DNA of 64,000 nucleotides from Roseomonas marmotae (GTDB lineage: Bacteria > Pseudomonadota > Alphaproteobacteria > Acetobacterales > Acetobacteraceae), in the NCBI RefSeq assembly GCF_017654485.1, contig NZ_CP061091.1:2486501-2550500 (forward strand). Reading direction: 5' to 3'. This document shows positions 8,651 to 18,375 of the stretch, one piece after another. Below the pieces are notes generated by a model, which had not been told where the DNA came from, ran no database searches, and worked only from the letters and a program-made list of their open reading frames with translations. The first letter of the stretch is position 1. Each line of letters begins with the position of its first letter. Made by a program: the position numbers and the translations under genes.

Positions 8651-10723
8651 TCATTCCTCCGGCGGCACCAGCAGGTCGGCGGCGACCGGCGGGCCGAAGA
8701 GCGGGCCCTGCATGACATGGCAGCCACGGGCGCGCAGGGCCGCCGCCTGATCCTCCGTCTCCACCCCGTTCGCGACCATCTCGACATGCAGCGCCCGCGC
8801 CAGGGTGGCGACGGCGCCGATGATGGCGCCTTCCCGCGCCCCTCCCGGCAGCTTGCGGATAATGGAGCGGTCCAGCTTGACCCGCCCTGCCGGCAACTGC
8901 ACCAGATGCGCCATGGAGGAGGCACCCCCGCCGAAATCATTCAGCGCCAGGCCCACGCCCATGCGCCGCAGGGCCTCCAGATTCCGCCTCAGGGCCGGGA
9001 GATCGCGCGGCGGGATATCCTCGGGAATCCCGATTTCCAGCTCCTGCGCCCCGGCGCCGTGGCGTCCCAGCGCTGCCCGCACCTGGTCAGGAAAATCGGC
9101 GCTCAGCAGCGTCCCGCCGCTCATCGTGACGGAGACCACTTCCGGCGCCCCCGGCCGCCCGGCCCAGCCGCGCCAGGTGGAGAGTGCCGACCAGAGCATC
9201 CAGAAATCAATGTCGCCCAGCAACCCGATCCCGGTGGCGGCCAGCAGGAACTCGGCCGGCATCACTTCCCGCCCCAAGGACACGCAGTCCCAGCGCAGCA
9301 GCGCCTCGGCCCCCACCATCCGCCGGTCCCGCGTATCGATCAGCGGCTGCCAGAGCAGTTTCAGTTCCACCGCCGGGATGGCCCTGGCCAATGCCTCGCG
9401 CAGCCGTTGCCGGCGGTCGGCGGCGGCACCCAGAGCGTCCTCATAGAAGACCGGCGTACGCCCCTCGGCCGCGCTGCGCTGAAGGGCCAGATCGGCGGCA
9501 CGGCGCAGCATCTCGCTACCCGCCCGGGTCTGCACCGAGGAGGCGACACCGATGGCGGGCGGCAAGGTCATGCCCGGCGTCCCGTGACGGAAGCTTTCAG
9601 CCAGCACCTCGGAGAGCCGTCCGCAGAGGGACCGTGCGGCGGACTGGTCCATGGCTGGCGTCAGCACGGCGAAGCGGCTGCCGCCGGTGCGGAAGACGGC
9701 ATCCTCCGCGCGCAGGGACTGACTCAGCCGCAGGGCGGCGGCACGCAGCACCGCATCGCCCACGTCGCGGCCATGGCGCTCATTCACCTGCCCAAGACCC
9801 GTCAGGCAGATGGAGAGCAGCGTGACCTCGCCAGAGGCCAGGCGTGCCTCCAGCATGGCAGCGAAGCGGGCACGGTTGCCAAGGCCCGTCAGGGGGTCAT
9901 GCCAAGCCAGCCGCTCCACCTCCGCCTGACCCACCCGGCGGTCCGTGATGTCCAGCAGCGTGACCAGCCGTGTCAGGCGCGGGGCCTTGCCCGCTTCGGC
10001 ATGAAGGGATTCCAGCGGTCCGGAAGCGACCAGCATCAGCCGGCGCGTTCCGCCCCGGCGCGGCAATTCCACCTCCACCGGCGCATGCGGTGGCGGCAGA
10101 TGCTGCAGGGGCTCGGCCGCAGCGCGCCCGTGCGAAGCTGGACGGCGCAGCCCCGCCCCCGCCAGCCCCACCGGCACGGCGCCGCCCATGAGCACGGCAA
10201 GCTGAGGATTGGCGAAGACAGTCCGCTGCGCCTCGTCCAGCTCCCAGATTCCGACAGGCGCCAGCTCCAGCATGGCCTGCTGTCGGGCGCTGCGGATGGC
10301 CAGTGCCTGCTCCTGCCGCTTCAGTGGCGTGATGTCGCTGGTGGCCAGCGTGAAGCCGCCCTCCGGCAACGGCTGGCGCGTCACCCGGTGCCAGCTGTCA
10401 TCCGGCAGGCCGTGGTCGAAGGCCCCCGGGTCGCCCGCGCCCGCCGGCAGCAGCGCGCCCAGGGGTGCTCCTGGTTCGATACGCGGGAAGAGGCGGCGGA
10501 AGCGGCTATTAGCCAGTTGCAGACGGCCGCGATCGTCACACAGGGCGAAGCCGCCCGGGACCGACTCCAGCACCAGCGCCAGCCGGCCCCGCAACTGCTC
10601 TGCCTGGGCATCGGCGGTCACGGCATGCCTGCGGAAGAGCAGCAGCAGCGGCGCCGCAGCCGCGATGACGCCAAGGGTCAGAAGATAGACCGATGGCCCC
10701 GGCTGCAGGATGGCCACCACCAC
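8651..10723 (-). CDS. PAS-GGDEF-EAL protein with degenerate catalytic motifs
   Basis: A 690-residue membrane-anchored signalling protein. Order: hydrophobic N-terminus (about 1-30), PAS-like segments (about 45-130 and 150-260), GGDEF domain (about 285-440) and EAL domain (about 455-690). The GGDEF signature is TGGSRF, lacking the acidic residues, so cyclase activity is unlikely. In EAL, EALLRW, KLD and the Glu of NGVETEDQ are kept. The metal-site Asn is Thr (VTMSGG) and the first Asp of DDFG is Asn (NDFGGG), so phosphodiesterase activity is doubtful. It may act as a c-di-GMP or protein-binding regulator. The first usual start is a GTG at 10723, but coding appears to extend upstream (see findings). 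Confidence 0.85.
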   Translation of the reverse strand: MVVAILQPGPSVYLLTLGVIAAAAPLLLLFRRHAVTADAQAEQLRGRLALVLESVPGGFALCDDRGRLQLANSRFRRLFPRIEPGAPLGALLPAGAGDPGAFDHGLPDDSWHRVTRQPLPEGGFTLATSDITPLKRQEQALAIRSARQQAMLELAPVGIWELDEAQRTVFANPQLAVLMGGAVPVGLAGAGLRRPASHGRAAAEPLQHLPPPHAPVEVELPRRGGTRRLMLVASGPLESLHAEAGKAPRLTRLVTLLDITDRRVGQAEVERLAWHDPLTGLGNRARFAAMLEARLASGEVTLLSICLTGLGQVNERHGRDVGDAVLRAAALRLSQSLRAEDAVFRTGGSRFAVLTPAMDQSAARSLCGRLSEVLAESFRHGTPGMTLPPAIGVASSVQTRAGSEMLRRAADLALQRSAAEGRTPVFYEDALGAAADRRQRLREALARAIPAVELKLLWQPLIDTRDRRMVGAEALLRWDCVSLGREVMPAEFLLAATGIGLLGDIDFWMLWSALSTWRGWAGRPGAPEVVSVTMSGGTLLSADFPDQVRAALGRHGAGAQELEIGIPEDIPPRDLPALRRNLEALRRMGVGLALNDFGGGASSMAHLVQLPAGRVKLDRSIIRKLPGGAREGAIIGAVATLARALHVEMVANGVETEDQAAALRARGCHVMQGPLFGPPVAADLLVPPEE

Positions 10724-10941
10724 GATCCCGGCAACGAGGCCGAGAAAGACGAAGAGGCCGAAAACTTCGACGGAGCGAGCAGGCCCTGGCAGGCGCGGTC
10801 CCCTTCCGCTTCTGATTTCGATACCGAAATATAACCCATGACGTCACGCAAACGCAATGGCTTGACCTTGGCTGGGGCGGGTTGCCGCACGGCGGCCGGG
10901 CCTTTATAGGCGGCCTTCGCCCTACCAGAGGTTTTGGTCCA

Positions 10942-12984
10942 GTGGCCAGTATCGCCCCCACTCTCGAGCCTAACGCCAACCCGGCCATCGCGGCGCAGCA
11001 GCGGATCCTGTCCCTGCCGGCGACCGAGATTCGGCGCATGGCGGATGCCATCCGTGTGTTGGCGATGGATGCCGTCGAAAAAGCCAAGTCCGGCCACCCC
11101 GGTATGCCGATGGGCATGGCCGATGCCGCGACGGTGCTTTTCAGCAAATACCTGAAGCATGACGCCGCCGATCCACGCTGGGCGGACCGCGACCGCTTCG
11201 TTCTCTCGGCCGGCCATGGCTCCATGCTGCTCTACGCATGGCTCTACCTCTCCGGCCATGCCGGCATGGGCATCGAGGATATCAAGAATTTCCGGCAGCT
11301 GCATTCCGTGGCCGCGGGCCATCCGGAATTCGGCGAGCATCCGGCGATCGAGACGACCACCGGCCCGCTGGGCCAGGGCATTGCCACCGCCGTCGGCATG
11401 GCCATGGCGGAGCGGCAGCTCTCGGCGCGCTTCGGCAAGTCGCTGGTCGATCACCGCACCTGGGTGATCGCGGGCGACGGCTGCCTGATGGAAGGGATCA
11501 GCCACGAGGCTGCCTCCATCGCCGGTCACTTCAAGCTGAACAAGCTGACGGTGCTCTGGGACGACAACGGTATCTCGATCGATGGCGATGTCTCCATCAC
11601 CAGCTCGGACGACGTGCTGCGGCGCTTCCAGTCCTATGGCTGGGCGGTGCGCCGCGTGGATGGGCATGACCATGAGGCGGTGGCCCGGGCGCTGGACGCG
11701 GCGACGCGCAGCAGCAAGCCCACCATCATCGCCTGCAAGACCATCATCGGCTTCTCCGCTCCCAGCAAGGCCGGCACCGCCAGCACCCATGGCAGCGCCC
11801 TGGGCGCGCCCGAGGTACAGGCCGCCAGGCAGCTGCTGGGCTGGGAGGCCGAGCCCTTCGTCATCCCCGAGGACATCAAGAACGCCTGGGAGGCCGCTGG
11901 CCGCCGCTCCGCCGGCACCCGCCGCTCCTGGCTGAAGCGCCTGGCGAAGCACCCGCAGAAGGCGGAGTTCGAGCGTGCCATGGCCGGCAAGCTGCCGGAG
12001 GGCTGGCACGAGGCCGCCGCCGCGCACCGCGCCAAGCTGGCCGAGGACAAGCCGAAGATCGCCACCCGCGTCGCCAGCCAGCGCGCGCTGGAGGCCCTGG
12101 TGCCGGCGATCCCGGAGATGGTCGGCGGCTCGGCCGACCTGACCGGCTCGAACAACACCAATGTCCGGGGCATCCCGGTCTTCAACCTGCAGAACCCGGC
12201 GGGCCGCTACATCCACTGGGGCATCCGCGAGCACGGCATGGCGGCCGCGATGAACGGACTGGCGCTGCATGGCGGCGTCATTCCCTATTCCGGCACCTTC
12301 CTGGTCTTCGCGGATTACATGCGTCCGGCCATTCGCCTGGCGGCGCTGATGCGCCAGCGCGTCATCCATGTGCTGACGCATGACAGCATCGGCCTGGGCG
12401 AGGACGGCCCCACCCACCAGCCGGTGGAGACGCTGGCCAGCCTGCGCATCATCCCCAACCTTCATGTCTTCCGCCCCGCGGACGCGATGGAGACGGCCGA
12501 GTGCTGGGAACTGGCGGTGCAGCGCGCCGATGGCCCGGCCGTCCTGGCCCTTTCCCGCCAGAACCTCCCGGCGCTGCGTACCGAGCTGGGCGAGAACCGC
12601 TCCGCCCGCGGCGGCTATGTGCTGGCCGAGGCCTCCGGCCCGCGCCGCGCGGCGCTGATCGCCACGGGTTCCGAGGTGCAGATCGCGATGGCCGCGCGCG
12701 CGACGCTGGAGGCCGATGGCATCCCCACCGCCGTCGTCTCCCTCCCCTGCTGGGAGTTGTTCGCACTGCAGGATGAGAGCTATCGTGCGGAGGTGCTGGG
12801 CGACGCCCCGCGCGTCGGCATCGAAGCCGCGCTGAGCTTCGGCTGGGAGCGTTGGCTGGGCTCCGATGGTGCCTTCATCGGGATGAATGGCTTCGGCGCC
12901 TCGGCACCGGCTGAGGAACTCTACAAGCACTTCGGCATTACGGCCGAGGCGGCGGTTGCGGCGGTTCGCCGCAAACTAGGCTGA
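10942..12984 (+). CDS. tkt: Transketolase
   Basis: TPP-dependent enzyme moving two-carbon units in the pentose-phosphate pathway. About 680 aa. TPP site [18 protein letters not shown]...WDDN, the [12 protein letters not shown]-terminal motif, [17 protein letters not shown] and the C-terminal domain are all present and full length. The start is chosen at GTG 10942 (GAGG about 10 nt upstream) because the alternative at 10882 adds an unrelated Arg/Gly-rich stretch. First gene of tkt-gap-pgk; gap follows after 38 nt. Such clusters serve glycolysis or the Calvin cycle; no RuBisCO is in view. Confidence 0.95.
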   Translation: MASIAPTLEPNANPAIAAQQRILSLPATEIRRMADAIRVLAMDAVEKAKSGHPGMPMGMADAATVLFSKYLKHDAADPRWADRDRFVLSAGHGSMLLYAWLYLSGHAGMGIEDIKNFRQLHSVAAGHPEFGEHPAIETTTGPLGQGIATAVGMAMAERQLSARFGKSLVDHRTWVIAGDGCLMEGISHEAASIAGHFKLNKLTVLWDDNGISIDGDVSITSSDDVLRRFQSYGWAVRRVDGHDHEAVARALDAATRSSKPTIIACKTIIGFSAPSKAGTASTHGSALGAPEVQAARQLLGWEAEPFVIPEDIKNAWEAAGRRSAGTRRSWLKRLAKHPQKAEFERAMAGKLPEGWHEAAAAHRAKLAEDKPKIATRVASQRALEALVPAIPEMVGGSADLTGSNNTNVRGIPVFNLQNPAGRYIHWGIREHGMAAAMNGLALHGGVIPYSGTFLVFADYMRPAIRLAALMRQRVIHVLTHDSIGLGEDGPTHQPVETLASLRIIPNLHVFRPADAMETAECWELAVQRADGPAVLALSRQNLPALRTELGENRSARGGYVLAEASGPRRAALIATGSEVQIAMAARATLEADGIPTAVVSLPCWELFALQDESYRAEVLGDAPRVGIEAALSFGWERWLGSDGAFIGMNGFGASAPAEELYKHFGITAEAAVAAVRRKLG

Positions 12985-13022
12985 GAGCATAACAACCTTT
13001 GCAAAGACGGGAAGACGATACC

Positions 13023-14042
13023 ATGGCAGTCAAGGTCGCGATCAACGGTTTCGGGCGCATTGGACGCCTGGTACTGCGGGCTGCCTGCGAGAGCGGGCGC
13101 GATGACGTGGAGTTCGTCGCCATCAACGACCTCGGCTCGGTCGAGGCGAATGCCCATCTGTTCCGCTACGACAGCGTCCATGGCCGCTTTCCCGGCGAGG
13201 TGATCGTCGAGGGCGACAGCATCACCATCAAGGCCCATGGCAAGACCTGGGGCCCGATCAAGGTGACGGCCGAGCGTGACCCGACCAAGCTGAAGTGGGA
13301 CGGCGTCGACATCGCGGCCGAGTGCACCGGCATCTTCACGGCGCGCGAGAAGGCACAGATCCTGCTCGGCACCGGCGCCAAGCGCGTGCTGATCTCGGCC
13401 CCCGGCGACGGCGCGGACAAGACCATCGTCTACGGCGTCAACCACAAGACGCTGACCGCCGAAGACAAGATCGTCTCCAACGCCTCCTGCACCACCAACT
13501 GCCTGGCGCCGATCGCCAAGGTGCTGCACGAGAAGTTCGGCATCGAGCGCGGCTACATGGTCACCATCCACGCCTATACGGGTGACCAGAACACCGTGGA
13601 CACGCTGCACAAGGACCTGCACCGCGCCCGCGCCGCCGCCGTCTCCGCGATCCCGACCTCCACGGGCGCGGCCAAGGCCGTCGGCCTGGTGCTGCCGGAG
13701 CTGAAGGGCAAGCTGGACGGCACCGCCATCCGTATCCCGACGCCGAATGTCTCGCTGGTCTCGCTCGACTTCGTGCCGAAGAAGACGGACGGCCTGACCA
13801 AGGAAGCCATCAACGCCGTGATGAAGGAAGCCGCCGAAGGCGAGCTGAAGGGCATCCTCGGCTACAACACGGCGCCGCTGGTTTCGGTCGACTTCAACCA
13901 CGACCCGCATTCCTCCACCTTCGATGCCACGCAGACGCAGGTGGTCGATGGCGGGCTGGTGCGCGTGATGAGCTGGTACGACAACGAGTGGGGCTTCTCC
14001 AACCGTATGTCGGACACCGCCGCCTACCTCGGCAAGCTCTGA
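13023..14042 (+). CDS. gap: Type I glyceraldehyde-3-phosphate dehydrogenase
   Basis: Oxidises glyceraldehyde-3-phosphate to 1,3-bisphosphoglycerate. 339 aa; NAD site NGFGRIGR (8-15), catalytic C156 in [10 protein letters not shown]183 in TIHAYTGDQ, and C-terminal [11 protein letters not shown]. The start is ATG 13023 (GGGAAG upstream); an in-frame start 24 nt earlier lacks family similarity. Middle gene of tkt-gap-pgk, with pgk 18 nt after the stop. Confidence 0.97.
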   Translation: MAVKVAINGFGRIGRLVLRAACESGRDDVEFVAINDLGSVEANAHLFRYDSVHGRFPGEVIVEGDSITIKAHGKTWGPIKVTAERDPTKLKWDGVDIAAECTGIFTAREKAQILLGTGAKRVLISAPGDGADKTIVYGVNHKTLTAEDKIVSNASCTTNCLAPIAKVLHEKFGIERGYMVTIHAYTGDQNTVDTLHKDLHRARAAAVSAIPTSTGAAKAVGLVLPELKGKLDGTAIRIPTPNVSLVSLDFVPKKTDGLTKEAINAVMKEAAEGELKGILGYNTAPLVSVDFNHDPHSSTFDATQTQVVDGGLVRVMSWYDNEWGFSNRMSDTAAYLGKL

Positions 14043-14060
14043 TCCGGAAGGCGTAGCAAG

Positions 14061-15257
14061 ATGCCTGCTTTCCGGACGCTGGATCAGTTGGAACCCGCCG
14101 GAAAGCGGGTTCTGCTGCGCGCCGACCTGAATGTGCCTGTGCGGGACGGCAAGATCACCGACCGCACGCGGCTCGAGCGCCTCGTGCCCACCATCCGCGA
14201 GCTGGCGGAGAAGGGCGCGAAGGTCATCGTCTGTTCTCACTTCGAGCGCCCCAAGGGCAAGCGCGTGCCCGAGATGTCGCTCAAGCCCATCGCCGCCGCG
14301 CTGGGCGAGGTGCTGGGCAAGCCGGTCGCCTTCGCCGATGACTGCATCGGCCCCGATGCCGAAGCCGCTGTCGCCGCCCTGAAGGATGGCGAGGTGCTGG
14401 TGCTGGAGAATACCCGCTACCACGCCGGCGAGGAGAAGAACGACCCCGCCATGGCCGAGGGACTGGCGAAGCTCGCGGACGTCTACGTCAACGACGCCTT
14501 CTCCGCTGCGCACCGCGCCCATGCCAGCACGGAAGGCGTGGCGCATAAGCTGCCCGCCTATGCCGGCCGCCTGATGCAGGCGGAGCTGGAGGCGCTGGAT
14601 GCCGCGCTGGGCAGCCCGAAGCGCCCTGTCGTCGCCATCGTCGGCGGCGCCAAGGTGTCCACTAAGCTCGACCTTCTGGGCAACCTGTCCAAGAAGGTGG
14701 ATGTGCTGGTGATCGGCGGCGCCATGGCCAATACCTTCCTGGCGGCGCAGGGTAAGCCGGTCGGCAAGTCCCTGCAGGAAGCGGAGATGCACGACACCGC
14801 GCGCTCCATCCTGGAGGAAGCCGAGTCCGGCGGCTGCGAGATCCTGCTGCCGGTGGATCTGGTGGTGGCCGAAGCCTTCGCCGCGGATGCGCCGAACAAA
14901 GTGGTGGATGTCGATTCCGTGCCCTCTGATATGATGGCGCTGGATGTCGGCCCCGCGACTGTGGCGGCGGTGAAAGCAAAGCTGGAGAACGCTTCCACGC
15001 TGGTCTGGAATGGCCCCTTCGGCGCCTTCGAGATCCAGCCCTTCGACGCGGCCACCGTGCAGGTCGCACAGGCCGCGGCGGCGCTGACGGATGCGGGCAA
15101 GCTGAAGTCCATCGGCGGCGGCGGCGATACCGTCTCGGCCCTGCGCCATGCGGGGGTGATCGACCGGCTGACCTATGTGTCCTCGGCGGGCGGTGCCTTC
15201 CTGGAATGGCTGGAAGGCAAGACGTTGCCGGGCGTCGCGGCATTGCAGGCTTCCTGA
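14061..15257 (+). CDS. pgk: Phosphoglycerate kinase
   Basis: Transfers phosphate between 1,3-bisphosphoglycerate and ADP. 398 aa, full length. The N-terminal [18 protein letters not shown] signature, [29 protein letters not shown] and the C-terminal [12 protein letters not shown] are all present. It directly follows gap on the same transcript. Confidence 0.97.
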   Translation: MPAFRTLDQLEPAGKRVLLRADLNVPVRDGKITDRTRLERLVPTIRELAEKGAKVIVCSHFERPKGKRVPEMSLKPIAAALGEVLGKPVAFADDCIGPDAEAAVAALKDGEVLVLENTRYHAGEEKNDPAMAEGLAKLADVYVNDAFSAAHRAHASTEGVAHKLPAYAGRLMQAELEALDAALGSPKRPVVAIVGGAKVSTKLDLLGNLSKKVDVLVIGGAMANTFLAAQGKPVGKSLQEAEMHDTARSILEEAESGGCEILLPVDLVVAEAFAADAPNKVVDVDSVPSDMMALDVGPATVAAVKAKLENASTLVWNGPFGAFEIQPFDAATVQVAQAAAALTDAGKLKSIGGGGDTVSALRHAGVIDRLTYVSSAGGAFLEWLEGKTLPGVAALQAS

Positions 15258-15370
15258 GGTCCCCGCGGCCGACGCATCACCCACACCAATAATCATAACC
15301 GCCTGCCGGGCGGGGTGGTCCTCACCCCGCTCGTTTCCCTGATCTGGCGGGCGGAAGAGGAGACTCTGTC

Positions 15371-16804
15371 ATGGACCACAATGTCCTGCTGCATATCGAT
15401 GGCCAGTGGCGCCCCGCGACCGGCGGCCGCGCCATCCCGATCCTGAACCCGGCGACGGAAGAGCAGATCGGCACCGTGGCTCATGCCAGCCAGTCCGATC
15501 TGGATGAGGCGCTGGAGGCGGCCGAGCGCGGCTTCGCGCTGTGGAAGAAGGTTTCGGCCTTCGACCGCTCCAAGCTGATGCGGAAGGCCGCCAACCTGCT
15601 GCGCGACCGCGCGCCCGAGATCGCGCGGCTGATGACCATGGAGCAGGGCAAGCCCCTGCCCGAGGCGAAGATGGAGGTGCTCGCCGCCGCCGACACCATC
15701 GACTGGTTCGCCGAGGAAGCCCGCCGCGCCTATGGCCGCGTCATCCCCGCCCGCGCCGAGGGCGTCTACCAGCTCGTGGTCAAGGAGCCGGTGGGCCCCG
15801 TCGCCGCCTTCACGCCCTGGAACTTCCCGATCAACCAGGTGGTGCGCAAGCTCTCGGCCGCGCTGGCCACGGGCTGCTCCATCATCGTCAAGGCGCCCGA
15901 GGAAACCCCGGCTTCCCCGGCCGAGATGATCCGCTGCTTCATCGATGCCGGCGTGCCGAAGGGCGTGGTCGGGCTGGTCTTCGGCGTGCCTGCGGAGATC
16001 TCCTCCTACCTCATCCCGCATCCCGTCATCCGCAAGGTGACTTTCACGGGCTCCACGCCCGTCGGGAAGCACCTGGCGGAGCTGGCCGGCAAGTATATGA
16101 AGCGCGCGACGATGGAGCTGGGCGGCCATGCTCCGGCCATCGTCTTCGACGACGCCGATGTGGACTTCGCCAGCAAGACCCTCGCTGGCAGCAAGTTCCG
16201 TAATGCCGGGCAGGTCTGCGTCTCCCCCACCCGCTTCCTGGTGCAGGAGAAGGTCTTCGACCAGTTCGTCGATTCCTTCACCCGCTATGCCAAGAGCCTG
16301 AAGGTCGGCAACGGCCTGGAGGATGGCGTGCAGATGGGCCCGCTGGCCAATGACCGCCGCATCCCCGCCATGGAGGCGCTGATCGCCGACGCCACCCAGA
16401 AGGGCGCCGAGATCCGCACCGGCGGCAGCCGCATCGGCAACAAGGGCTATTTCTTCGAGCCGACGGTGCTGACCGGCCTGACGCGCGAGATGAAGGTGAT
16501 GAACGAGGAGCCCTTCGGCCCGCTGGCGCTGATGGTGCCCTTCCGCGATTTCGATGAGGTGGTGGAAGAGTCGAACCGCCTGCCCTACGGCCTGGCGGCT
16601 TATGCCTTCACCCGCTCGGCCAAGACGGCCAATGCCATCGCCTCGCAGGTCGAGACGGGCATGATGACCATCAACCACCTGGGCCTCGCCCTGCCGGAAG
16701 TGCCCTTCGGCGGCATCAAGGACAGCGGCTATGGCTCGGAAGGTGGTTCGGAGGCCATCGAGTCCTACCTGAACACGAAGTTCGTGACCCAAGCCGGCCT
16801 GTAA
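15371..16804 (+). CDS. NAD(P)-dependent aldehyde dehydrogenase, succinate-semialdehyde type
   Basis: A 477-residue aldehyde dehydrogenase. Motifs: [21 protein letters not shown] cofactor loop, general base in MELGGHAP, nucleophile Cys in [13 protein letters not shown], and [11 protein letters not shown]. The best match in style is the GabD/succinate-semialdehyde or alpha-ketoglutarate-semialdehyde group, which would fit the nearby sugar-acid genes, but substrate is unproven. AGAGGAGA precedes ATG 15371. It lies 113 nt after pgk and ends at a strong terminator, so it may be read partly from the tkt promoter. Confidence 0.88.
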   Translation: MDHNVLLHIDGQWRPATGGRAIPILNPATEEQIGTVAHASQSDLDEALEAAERGFALWKKVSAFDRSKLMRKAANLLRDRAPEIARLMTMEQGKPLPEAKMEVLAAADTIDWFAEEARRAYGRVIPARAEGVYQLVVKEPVGPVAAFTPWNFPINQVVRKLSAALATGCSIIVKAPEETPASPAEMIRCFIDAGVPKGVVGLVFGVPAEISSYLIPHPVIRKVTFTGSTPVGKHLAELAGKYMKRATMELGGHAPAIVFDDADVDFASKTLAGSKFRNAGQVCVSPTRFLVQEKVFDQFVDSFTRYAKSLKVGNGLEDGVQMGPLANDRRIPAMEALIADATQKGAEIRTGGSRIGNKGYFFEPTVLTGLTREMKVMNEEPFGPLALMVPFRDFDEVVEESNRLPYGLAAYAFTRSAKTANAIASQVETGMMTINHLGLALPEVPFGGIKDSGYGSEGGSEAIESYLNTKFVTQAGL

Positions 16805-16844
16805 GACGCAGCGCGGCCGGCGCCGTGTCGGCCATGAAACGAAG

Positions 16845-16880
16845 AAGGGGCCGCGCCACCACCGTGGCGCGGCCCCTTTT
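16845..16880 (+). terminator. Rho-independent terminator after the aldehyde dehydrogenase gene
   Basis: A 13-bp perfect GC stem (16847-16859 with 16864-16876; 15 bp counting flanking AA/TT), a CACC loop, then TTTT at 16877-16880. It lies between two convergent genes and probably insulates both, though the T-tract favours the plus strand. Confidence 0.9.
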
Positions 16881-16900
16881 GTCTGGAAGACGGCGCGCGC

Positions 16901-18205
16901 TTACGCCCCCGTGGCTTCTTCCTTGCTGACCAGCACCTTGTCGACGCGGCGGCCGTCCATGTCGACGATCTCGAAACGCCAGCCTCCCCAGACGATCCTG
17001 TCGCCCTCCCGCGGCACGCGCTGCAACAGGGCCAGCATCAGCCCGGCGACGGTGTGATAGCCGCCCTTGCCCGGCAGTTCCGGCAGGTCCAGCCGGTCCT
17101 TGACCTCATCGCTGGCCATCATGCCGTCCAGCAGCAGGCTGCCGTCATGGCGCTGCACGGCGCCGCCGGGATTGGGTTCGATCTCGCCGCCCAGTTCGCC
17201 CACGATGGCCTCCAACAGGTCAGAGGCAGTCACGACACCTTCGAAACTGCCATATTCATCCATCACCAGCGCCAGCCCGACACGGTCATGCCGCAGCCGC
17301 TCCAGCGCATCCAGGGCGGAGAGGCTGTCCGGCAGCACCATCGGCTGCTGCATGGCGGCGGCGACGGAAACGGTGCCGCCCTCCTCCAGCGTCTGGTCCA
17401 GCAGGGTCTTGACGTGGACCACGCCCACGACATTGTCGATACGCCCCTCGGACACCACGAACCGCGTCACCTCGCTGGCCTTCAGGCGGCTGATGATCTC
17501 GGCCGGGGTGGCCGCGCTGTCGATCCAGTCCACTTCATTGCGCGGCGTCATCAGGGCGCGCACGGGCTTGTCGGCCAGGCGCAGGACGCGCTCGATCATA
17601 TGCCGCTCCTCCGTCTCCAGCGCGCCGGCCTGGGCGCCCTCCGCCACCACCGCCTTCACCTCTTCTTCCGTCACCGAGGATTCGACCGGGGCGGAAGCGC
17701 CGAGCAGCCGCAGCACCAGCGCCGAGGAATGCGACAGCAGCCAGACCATCGGCGCCGCGACGCGGGAGAGCGCGCTCATCGGTCGCGCCACCAGGCAGGC
17801 CACCCCCTCAGGGTTCCGCAACGCGAATTGCTTCGGCACCAGCTCGCCCAGGATCAGCGAGAGATAGGTGATGATGACCACCACGACAAAGAGCGCCATC
17901 TGGGCCGCGTAGGGCGCCAGCACCGGCACCAGGGAGAGCACGCTCGCCAATCGGTTGGCCATGCCCTGGCCCGCATAGGCACCGGCGAAGATGCCGACCA
18001 GGGTTATGCCGACCTGAACCGTGGGCAGGAACCGGCTCGGATCCTCGGCCAGAGCCAGGGCGGCAGCGGCACCAGGCTTCCCGGCGCGCTGCAACGCCAT
18101 CAGCCGTCCCCGGCGGGAAGAAACAATGGCGAGTTCACTCATCGCGAAAGTGCCGTTCAACAGCACAAGCAGCAGAATGATGCCCATTTCCAGCAGCAGG
18201 GACAT
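16901..18205 (-). CDS. CNNM/CorC-HlyC family membrane protein with CBS pair
   Basis: A 434-residue protein. Order: DUF21 transmembrane domain (about 1-190, several hydrophobic helices), two CBS domains (about 205-325, with RALMTPRNEVDWID and DEYGSFEGVVTASDLLE), and a C-terminal CorC_HlyC domain (GGYHTVAGLML, with a final KEEATGA tail). The family is implicated in Mg2+/Co2+ efflux or export; the old name hemolysin is misleading. It stands alone between a terminator and a divergent glycosyltransferase-like gene. Confidence 0.9.
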   Translation of the reverse strand: MSLLLEMGIILLLVLLNGTFAMSELAIVSSRRGRLMALQRAGKPGAAAALALAEDPSRFLPTVQVGITLVGIFAGAYAGQGMANRLASVLSLVPVLAPYAAQMALFVVVVIITYLSLILGELVPKQFALRNPEGVACLVARPMSALSRVAAPMVWLLSHSSALVLRLLGASAPVESSVTEEEVKAVVAEGAQAGALETEERHMIERVLRLADKPVRALMTPRNEVDWIDSAATPAEIISRLKASEVTRFVVSEGRIDNVVGVVHVKTLLDQTLEEGGTVSVAAAMQQPMVLPDSLSALDALERLRHDRVGLALVMDEYGSFEGVVTASDLLEAIVGELGGEIEPNPGGAVQRHDGSLLLDGMMASDEVKDRLDLPELPGKGGYHTVAGLMLALLQRVPREGDRIVWGGWRFEIVDMDGRRVDKVLVSKEEATGA

Positions 18206-18375
18206 GGCGCTCCACCAAATTTCAGGGACAGCCGCCTTCTAGCCGCCACGGCGGCTCCGGTCACGCCACCACGATGAAGAAAGCCCCATTCCTGCCATCA
18301 AGACGACTGCGAGGCGCCGCAGAGCCACGTCAGAAAGAGGGTGAGACGCCATCAGCATAAGATGGAGGCCGCCCG

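Noticed and set aside
8717..10834. Long plus-strand open frame opposite the GGDEF-EAL gene
   Set aside because: Composition is unlike protein; the minus-strand frame has recognisable PAS, GGDEF and EAL signatures.
10678..15296. Two long minus-strand frames opposite tkt, gap and pgk
   Set aside because: Both overlap intact core-metabolism genes; no motifs; GC-shadow frames.
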